From: Onchidella celtica
Taxonomy: Eukaryota > Mollusca > Gastropoda > Systellommatophora > Onchidiidae
Length of the DNA: 64,000 nucleotides
Reading direction: 5' to 3'
Assembly: GCA_963931925.1 (NCBI GenBank)
Contig: OZ007583.1
Coordinates: 17,632,548 to 17,696,547, forward strand
Part shown: one piece after another, positions 57,249 through 64,000 of the stretch
Layout: the number at the start of each line of letters is the position of its first letter
How positions within the stretch are numbered: the first letter of the stretch is position 1
Notes under the pieces: generated by a model
What the model was told of the DNA's origin: nothing
The model's database searches: none
What the model saw: only the letters and a program-made list of their open reading frames with translations
Program-made: the position numbers and the translations under genes

Positions 57249-57298
57249 TAGATCTAGATTCTAGATCTAGACTAGATCTAGATCTAGATTAGATCTAG
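57249..57298. repeat. AGATCTAG palindromic cluster
   Basis: About 50 bp made of overlapping AGATCT and CTAG palindromes (TAGATCTAGATTCTAGATCT and onwards). A smaller cluster lies at about 53740. Confidence 0.85.
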
Positions 57299-57416
57299 CA
57301 TTATCGAGGTCATGAGATTTTATACTGATGTGCGATGGATGCAGAAATAAAATAATGCCAGTGAATAATAGATCAGGTGCATCATAACTTGATGTTGTGG
57401 TACTATATTCTGGAAA

Positions 57417-58298
57417 GGCCGCCCTTATCCGTCAACATTATCGACGGATACTGCCCAGGTTTATACGGCAACACTATCGGCACTATTGACGAATGACAAA
57501 CAACAACAACAAACGAACTGGGTTTATTCCTAATGTTATTGGATATTAAAAAATTACCAAAGACACTGATTATTGTCAACATTATCGGCGGATACTTGGG
57601 TTTATCCGGCAACACTATCGGTACTATTGACGAATGACAAACAACAACAACAAACAAACATGCAAACTGGATTTATTCCTAATGTTATTGGATTAAAAAA
57701 AATTACCAAATACATTAATTACTGATAAAAAGAATTCTATAAGAAAAGGAAAAAAAAACACCCTACCCCGCTGAGAATTGAACCACTGTACCCCCGACTG
57801 GCATGTAGATACAAAAAAAAAAAAACTGAATTTCTTCCGTCAATGTTCTTGGATTAAAAAAAAAATGATGCCTAATATTAATAAAAAGACGTGACCAAAA
57901 AAATAAAAAGCTTCCGTGCTGAGAATTGAACCACTGCCACTTGACTGGCAGGCAGAGATGCTAACAACTACGCTATTGAGAACCCTGACTACTCGTGAGA
58001 AAAGTCTTACTAAATAAGTATGACCAAACCAAGAAACCCATATCAACGGATTAGACCTGAACCTTCATGTATCCATTAAATCAATAAAATCCCAAGTCTC
58101 TCCAATTTCAATATAGTTTTCAACACTCGCCCAATATGAACGTTGATCGCGTCGGGATGTACGCTCGTACGGAACAGGGGAGGACGGAGAAAGGGTTCAA
58201 ATCAGGGGAGATGACTCGCAAATACAGAAATTATGTTGACGGATAAAAAAAATCCTAGGGAAAATTTTATCCGTCGATATCGACGGATAAACACTTCG
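57417..58298. mobile_element. Inverted-repeat element with 9-bp duplication
   Basis: An 882-bp segment flanked by TTCTGGAAA on both sides (57408-57416 and 58299-58307). Both ends carry TTATCCGTC in inverted orientation with further internal TATCGACGGATA copies. The left part is two tandem copies of a roughly 150-bp unit (57424-57570, 57571-57730; CAACACTATCGGYACTATTG, GACGAATGACAAACAACAAC, CCTAATGTTATTGG). The right part contains tRNA-like sequence. A 9-bp duplication would fit a Mutator-like transposase; no transposase is present. Confidence 0.6.
57905..57985 (-). repeat. tRNA-derived SINE-like head
   Basis: On the minus strand a Pol III A-box-like TAGCGTAGTTGTTAGCA (57975-57959) is followed 27 nt later by a B-box-like GGTTCAATTCTC (57932-57921). 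A second, partial B-box copy lies at 57784-57773 in the same orientation (57765-57812). Arms that would form a functional tRNA cloverleaf are not convincing, so I call it tRNA-derived, not a tRNA gene. Confidence 0.6.
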
Positions 58299-58307
58299 TT
58301 CTGGAAA

Positions 58308-58439
58308 TGTTGGCATAGATTTAGACTACCTACTGTCACAACCGGATACCGATCAGATTGTACTTGTCGCCTACAAACTGTTTGATATGTGGTCTCTACA
58401 TTTGGGTTACTACGGTAATTTCAGCATTGGCAAAACTTC
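58308..58439 (+). promoter_or_regulatory. 5' flank of the third gene
   Basis: Only 132 bp lie between the element at 57417-58298 (with its duplication) and the first ATG. Probable 5' UTR/promoter; no motif is clear. Confidence 0.3.
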
Positions 58440-58568
58440 ATGATGGCAGAGAGAAAGTCATCTTTGGTGAAGCAGTATTCAAATCGGCCATCAAACACTC
58501 TTTCTTACTTTGAAAGTGATGACATATACTTGAAAACCGTCACTGAAAAAGAGCGCAAAACTGAAAAG
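58440..58568 (+). CDS. Third gene, exon 1 (residues 1-43)
   Basis: ATG-ATG start; either could initiate. Donor GTTTGT at 58569, phase 0. Encodes SYFESDDIYLKTVTEKERK. Confidence 0.7.
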
Positions 58569-61500
58569 GTTTGTATAAAATTCGGTCTGTTAATTGTTGC
58601 ATAGCATTATTTATAGCACAAACAGGCTTCTTGACAGTAGGTGGTAGTCTGAGTTATTATGAATGGCTGTTAAACTATTAATAGAATCTCTGTATGTTGG
58701 CCTGGCCTTGAAATGTTGAAGCTCTCATTAGTCTTGTCTGTGTGTTGATACATTGGACCCTATTAAATTTCAAGAAAGATTTGGCTGGGATTTTAATTGA
58801 AGTACTGAACATATTTCAGTTCCATGTTACTTTTAAACTGTGGTTTTCCTGAATATTATTATAAAATCCAATTAAATTTGTTTACACTTGTTATTGATTT
58901 TGCTTGTTTTACAGTCATTTCAGTGAGCTTTTGTGAAGATCAGACGTGTGTGTTTGTGTAATATATACTTTGAGTTTGAGAATGTTGAATGAAAATGGTA
59001 TAATACATGAATGATGTGACAACTGACACTATGATTCATGATGATTTAAAATGTTAAGTTTAAGTTTAGTTCTTTAAAATTCTGCCAAACATTTCAATAA
59101 GCTGAATGTATTTTCTCAGAGTGTAAGATTTGCAGATGAAGAGTCTGTGTCAGATGACCAGTCAGTGGGAGATTCTTTGCAAACTAGCAAAGATGTGATA
59201 ACATGGTTACCATCTGAGCATCTGTACAGCGAGGATACTTTCATCACAGAATCTCCTACAGGTAAGACAGACATTAGACAAGAGTGTGACCATGTGAGTC
59301 AAAAGCAGATCAGTCATTTCTTTAGAAGTATGCATGTTCAAGTCAGCCAGTGAATGGGTTAGTAGTAAGGAAATACCTGAGTGAGTGTGTCTGATTTTTG
59401 CATGAAATAGTCTCACATTATGCAAAGTCCAACTCTTAACTCATTCTCTACAGTCAGCCGAACATTCGACTCATGGGTTTTCGCTTCACTATATCGATGT
59501 GAACACCAATTTTCCAACACCAGTATCTTAGCGAACTTTTGATATATCCAATCCTGCCCTGGTTCAATCATTTTCCTTCATTTTGATGCATAATCTCTTG
59601 TGTACATTCTGAGTAAAAGAAAAAACATCTTTGAACCAACACTAAATTTCTTGCAAGTTCCCATCCACACCCACAAAAGTTACAACAGGGGATGAATTAA
59701 GAGGATGATATGCTGTTTCTTATCCAGCTAATTCAGCGTTATTTATGTGGCATGTTTATGCGTCTTGTTTTACTTGAAACACACAGAAGAGACTTTGCCA
59801 CTTGTGCAGATGCAGTGAGCACAATCATTAAAATTTGGTGTGATCAGGAACTCAAGAATTTAGCCAAAAATTCTATTTTCAAAATTTTTAAATAAGTTTT
59901 TGCATTCACTGATATATTTATACACAGTTTTGTGATAGTTTGTATAAAATTGGAAGGTATCACTCATTGATGCAAAATAGGGAAGTAATTTTTGTTGTTT
60001 TTTCAGTCAGTGAAAAAGACAGTTTTCTCTTGTCAGTCAGAAGCTACCTGTTTCTGTTTAACTAGGTGCTGCAGAGCAAACAAGTGGAGATACCGAGACA
60101 GGTCCTACAGTTCAAACTGATCCCAGCTATGGAACTAACACATTCATTGACCCGGAGTCTGAGGATGAAACAAGGACTGCCAGTGATTACTCTTACACTG
60201 ATAGTTTTGCATCCTCTGCTGTTTTCTCGTCTCTCACACAGAGTGATCTTTCACCTCGCATGCGCAGGGAATGGAGAGACATTACAGAAATTGTGAAAGA
60301 GTAAGCAAAAGTGTTAACCTTTTCACATTGTGGGGAAAATGGTTCTCGCATGCCGACTGAAAAGTCCTTCTTTATAGAGGCTATTACCTGCATACGGATT
60401 ATTATTATTTTGGGATGTTTCTGAAAATTCAGAAAACCTTCTGATAAAGCTAGAGTATGATATTTGACACCATTGGAAAGCTTATTTAGAGAAGAATAAC
60501 GACAACCTGTTTACAAACACAAAAAGTAAAAACCGTTTTTTTTCTAAGAAACTATGTGTTATCCCAGGCTGTGGGGTGCTGCAAACGAGTGTGCAAGTGG
60601 CAGCACCTCATGGGCGACTGGTGCATCGATGGGTTGTAAAACAGCTCACACCCAGAAGGTGCGAAAGTTTAAATTTAGTAACTGTTGGAGGGCAATGGTG
60701 AGAATGAATATATTGGACATGTGGCTATATTGTTATTCTGACATAAGTATGTAACTTGACATTGCAAAAAAAGGATGTAATATTTTCTTTGAAAAATTAT
60801 AGATTTATTTGTGTTCTAACCTAACATTCAAGCATCACATTTGTTTTAGGGCTGTCTGAGGACAAAATGTGCTGAGATTTCTTAGCTCCAGCCGTGCTCT
60901 GCATTAATGCAGACCTAATACCAGTGGATAAGAGGTGCATCAATTTATAGTAAGAAATCACTCCTTTGAGTCAGGCCTGACAAAAATATAGCTCTTGAGA
61001 ATAGAAATATCCTAAATGATTGCTTTAATGATTTTCTCAAAATTATGTTTGTCAGCAGACATTTCAATATTTCTTTGCAGACATTAATAGGTTTTTGATA
61101 CCTTTAACTTACTCGCTGCCGGGCATTTTTCAGCTCAACGAAATTTTACCAAACCTTTTCGGGTCCGGCAGCGAGTGAGTTAATCCTCTTCTGGGTCACT
61201 TGACTTCATGAAAACATGTATAGTAGCTAAGGAAGTGCCCATGACTTAGTAATTGTTGGCTTTTGCACATAATTATGATCAGGCTGTAACTGATCAAATC
61301 CTGTGCAAAGACTGTAAATTAATTAATTTCTGTTTGTATTTTTCAGCATTGAAGATTTGGAGGAGAGTGAGTTTGTGACAAGAGCAGATCCTCATGCTTT
61401 AGATGATGAGGTTAGTTAGATTTATTTATGTACAACAACATTGTAGGTTTGCTTGAGCTTGTAATGCTTGGTAAATTTTACCTTTAGCACACAACTCTGG

Positions 61501-63285
61501 TTAGTAATTAATGATTCGCAGCAATGATGTTACACCATTTTCCTCCAGAAATATAAGTCATAAATACAAATATTTTGTCCTTTGAACCCCCTTCTTTCTA
61601 GACAGATACCACCCAGATATCCTCGTCTCCAAAGAGTTAAGCCATTTGAACCAATTGCTCCTCATTTGGCTCAATGCCTAAGGAGGCCCAATGGTAGGGT
61701 AATCTAGTCTTTATACGGAACGACGTATCATAATATACACCTATATGCAGGTTTTTACAGAGAACAGCAATTTAATAGAGTCTGCAGCACCTGAAGTCAG
61801 CCCTGAATTTAAAAGACAGGGGAAATTCCTTGGCAGCTCATGTCCATTCTGCATTTATAAAACGACAAGCAAAAGGCTAAAGATTGATGATGATTTGATG
61901 ACAGGATCCAGAATCCTAGCACATGGGGCATCCCCATAAGTGCTCCTCTCCCTGCTCCAAGATCCATTCCATGGTTTTCCTACTAATTGTCCCAGTGGCC
62001 AGCTGTTTCCTTATTTGTCAGTGTCTTCTTCCGTTCGATTATTTGGTGGGTGATCATTGGCATAAGATCTCCTCGGACAGCAGACTTGCCGGCAAGTAGA
62101 TCGGTTATCTCATTGCCCCTAACACCAGCATGGCCTGGGCAGCATATCCATATAATAATGTATATTATATATAAGCTAAAGAAGGCTGTAAATTCCAGTC
62201 ATAAGGAGTTGTGGATGATGTGTCCATTCCTTGCCAGGGAGAGCTCACTGACATCACAGAATCAGAAGATGAGGAGATGGCTGAAATGGCAAGGCAAAAT
62301 TTTCTGCTGAACTCAATACGCAAGTTGAAGTTACGAGAGTTACAAAGTCCACGCAGTTTGGCCATGGAATCCCAGTCTCATACCCTTAGTGATGATGCCT
62401 CACATGTTCCAGGTAATCTAAATATATAATTCACGAATTCTCCACCTCTGAATGCAAAAGGCTTTTTTATTAGGCCACCTACAGTAACCACATTTTGCAT
62501 AATATAGATTTCAAATATCATGGAAGGTACACTGAAGTTTGGAAATTTTTTTTTATTGGTTTTGTTTTCAAGTTTTCATTGAGTTTGCTTTGTATGGCTG
62601 ACTGCTCACCTCCGATCCCGTTTTTTATGAGCACATGACCCATGATGTCAACATTCCTGCTGGCTGATTTAAACTATTTGACATGCTCACACCTAAAATT
62701 AAAAACACAGGAATACCCTGCTGCCTTACAAGGATCTCAAATTGATTGTGATCGTTAAATTTTTATAGTTTTTATTGTTTACTCTAGTAAATTGTTTACT
62801 CAGTAAAATTCTTTTTTCAAAATTCTAAACTCTTACGAGTCTTAGTTATATAAGACCCATTGCTTTGGGAAATATTTTGGTTTGTCAGGACAGGTGCAGA
62901 GAGGGTAGAAACTGACGGGCGGGGCAGTGGTTGGGGGGAGAGGGAGTCCACATGGAGCACAGCTTTTAAGCTTGTTAATACTAAATATGAATCGGTTTGT
63001 TACTTTACACTGATAATTTAAAATTCAGATATCCATCCATTCTAATGGATAAGCAATTATTCTGCAGAATTCTTTTTGTTTGAGATGGTTTCACCACATT
63101 TTTGTTTCAAGTAATATACCAGAATGTAAACAAAAGACTAAAAGAATGTACCCACAAAATGTAAGGAGATCTAAGGTTGAGACATTGTTTGAGAAAGGAG
63201 GCGTTTCTGTCATCTCGTTACCCTAAGAATATAATATTTTTTATCATCACTAGATGAAGTTCCCAGCATTATCCGGGATAAATCT
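58440..63285 (+). CDS. Unrecognised acidic protein with PP1-docking motif, 5' part
   Basis: I do not recognise this gene. Six coding exons fit by splice sites and phase: 58440-58568, 59120-59261, 60066-60300, 61347-61410, 62238-62412, 63254-63285 (259 residues so far); the last ends at a GTGAGC donor and the gene probably continues beyond the window. The protein starts MMAERKSSLVKQYSNRPSNT and is rich in S, T, D and E, with no predicted membrane span, signal peptide or known domain visible. At the exon 1/2 junction it reads KSVRFADEE, a canonical RVxF docking site for protein phosphatase 1. More ordered stretches are SPRMRREWRDITEIVKDIED (about 150-171) and MAEMARQNFLLNSIRKLKLR (about 204-223, amphipathic). 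The composition suggests a regulatory or scaffold N-terminus. Exons 1-5 are well supported by consistent frame; exon 6 less so. Confidence 0.7.
59120..59261 (+). CDS. Third gene, exon 2 (residues 44-90 plus 1 nt)
   Basis: Acceptor TTTTCTCAG, donor GTAAGA, phase 1. Begins SVRFADEESVSDDQ, completing the KSVRF motif with Lys43. Confidence 0.8.
60066..60300 (+). CDS. Third gene, exon 3 (residues 91-168 plus 2 nt)
   Basis: Acceptor TTTAACTAG, donor GTAAGC. Encodes an acidic S/T-rich stretch (FIDPESEDETRTASDYSYTD) then LSPRMRREWRDITEIVK. Confidence 0.82.
61104..61183. mobile_element. 72-bp TTAA-flanked hairpin element
   Basis: TTAA at 61104-61107 and 61180-61183 flank inverted 15-mers CTTACTCGCTGCCGG and the complement of CTCACTCGCTGCCGG (14 of 15 match), with a loop of about 42 bp. 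A minimal MITE candidate in intron 3 of the third gene. Confidence 0.7.
61347..61410 (+). CDS. Third gene, exon 4 (residues 169-190)
   Basis: Acceptor TATTTTTCAG, donor GTTAGT. Encodes IEDLEESEFVTRADPHALDD. Completes Asp169. Confidence 0.8.
61850..62170 (-). mobile_element. LINE RNase H fragment in intron 4 of the third gene
   Basis: The minus strand encodes CCPGHAGVRGNEITDLLAGK then SAVRGDLMPMITHQI, matching the C-terminal PGHxGxxGNExAD motif of RNase H domains carried by some LINEs. Downstream sequence continues with EWILEQGEEHLWGCP in a shifted frame. Fragmentary and broken. Boundaries approximate; the right edge is less than 70 bp from exon 5. Confidence 0.7.
62238..62412 (+). CDS. Third gene, exon 5 (residues 191-248 plus 1 nt)
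   Basis: Acceptor TTCCTTGCCAG, donor GTAATC, phase 1. Encodes ELTDITESEDEEMAEMARQN, then a basic amphipathic stretch and SHTLSDDASHVP. Confidence 0.8.
62413..63253. other. Third gene intron 5
   Basis: No exon or repeat recognised. Confidence 0.4.
63254..63285 (+). CDS. Third gene, exon 6, tentative (residues 249-259)
   Basis: Acceptor TCATCACTAG, donor GTGAGC. Encodes DEVPSIIRDKS; phase fits exon 5 (phase 1 in, phase 0 out). Short, so uncertain. Confidence 0.5.
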
Positions 63286-64000
63286 GTGAGCCCACAGTTC
63301 TATCTATCTCTCTTTGGTCTACAAAGCTTCCCATAATCTACAGTCTTACTACAGATTTCATGCGCTCCAGAGCACTACTCACTCATTTCTGATAGGGAAA
63401 CTGTGCGCACGGAATTGAATGCGTACTAGTACATCGTTTCCAGTGCGATGGGCTTACAGCCGGGAGCCACAACAAGATCATTGTATTGTACATTTTTACA
63501 ACTTTATATTTAAAAATACCTGAAACTTGAATCAACACAATCTGTCGATACAAAAGCGATTGGAATGGATTAGTTGACACTTAAGAAAATTAATTTTATA
63601 ATTTTTGAAACTGTCATTTAGGCTGTAGCTTCGAGCAAAAAAAGGACCAAAATTGCACCACAATGAATTACTCCTGCCACTATTTTTTTTTTGTAATAAG
63701 ATAAATTGAAAAGTATTAGCAAAATGTTTGAAAATTATTCATGTGTACATCTATAACTTTCCAAGCTCATTCCTCCGTCTGCATATATGCAACAAATTTT
63801 TGTTGCAGTTGTGATGACTGCACAGGCTGACTGACGAGCAATTCAAAATAAAATTAGAACCAATATGATTCCAAGATTTACTTGTTCAAGTGAATTATAT
63901 GAAGAACAAAGTATGTGCAACAACTTGATTTTATAAATAATCCTGAATTGAAAAAATTCAGATTTAAGAAATAAAATAATAACAATAATGAAAACCATAT
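63286..64000. other. Window end, no further exon seen
   Basis: AT-rich sequence, probably intron of the third gene; no convincing next exon before the window ends. Confidence 0.4.

Noticed and set aside
57905-57985. Functional tRNA gene
   Set aside because: Box A/B-like sequence is present but a convincing acceptor stem and anticodon arm are not; the partial second copy points to a SINE.

Overview
This is a eukaryotic (metazoan) nuclear window, AT-rich and intron-rich, with two complete multi-exon genes, the 5' part of a third, and a dense load of transposable elements. The gene structures (GT-AG introns, short exons, animal-type front-end desaturase and cytosolic 5'-nucleotidase III) and the repeats (non-LTR retrotransposons, short inverted-repeat elements, a SINE-like family with a GTGCACGTTGCGCACGTT core) suggest a lophotrochozoan, most likely a mollusc and perhaps a gastropod. 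That placement is inference; no species is claimed.

Layout. 1-17.6 kb has no gene I can support. It holds dispersed repeats (2.05, 2.9, 5.6, 8.7, 9.9 kb), 19-bp and 18-bp minisatellites, a strikingly homogeneous 20-copy array of a 78-bp unit (11.54-13.10 kb), and one non-LTR retrotransposon inserted into another (13.44-15.29 kb). 17,712-27,354 (+) is a complete ten-exon front-end fatty acid desaturase (439 aa: cytochrome b5 domain with HPGG, then HDFGH, HFQHH and QIEHH boxes). Its introns carry a piggyBac-like TTAA element, a SINE-like copy, and a LINE 3' end. 27.4-44.1 kb is gene-poor and repeat-rich. 44,152-53,871 (-) is a complete nine-exon cytosolic 5'-nucleotidase III (298 aa), convergent with the desaturase. 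Its last intron holds a solo-integrase LTR retrotransposon with intact LTRs, target-site duplication and a primer site that looks like an extended tRNA-Leu copy.

53.9-58.4 kb is the divergent intergenic region between the nucleotidase and a third gene. Three mobile elements, each with recognisable target-site duplications, occupy most of it: a long-inverted-repeat foldback-type element (54,118-55,241), a 5'-truncated LINE (55,428-57,151), and an inverted-repeat element with a 9-bp duplication (57,417-58,298). 58,440 to at least 63,285 (+) is the 5' part of an unrecognised acidic, probably disordered protein with a canonical PP1-docking motif (KSVRF); the gene probably runs off the window.

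The desaturase (long-chain polyunsaturated fatty acid synthesis, ER membrane) and the nucleotidase (cytosolic nucleoside monophosphate dephosphorylation) are not functionally linked; this is not an operon. No RNA gene, CRISPR array or prokaryotic signal was seen. The main unusual features are the transposon architectures, the minisatellite that appears to have grown from the tail of a dispersed repeat, and recurrent long poly-G/poly-C tracts.
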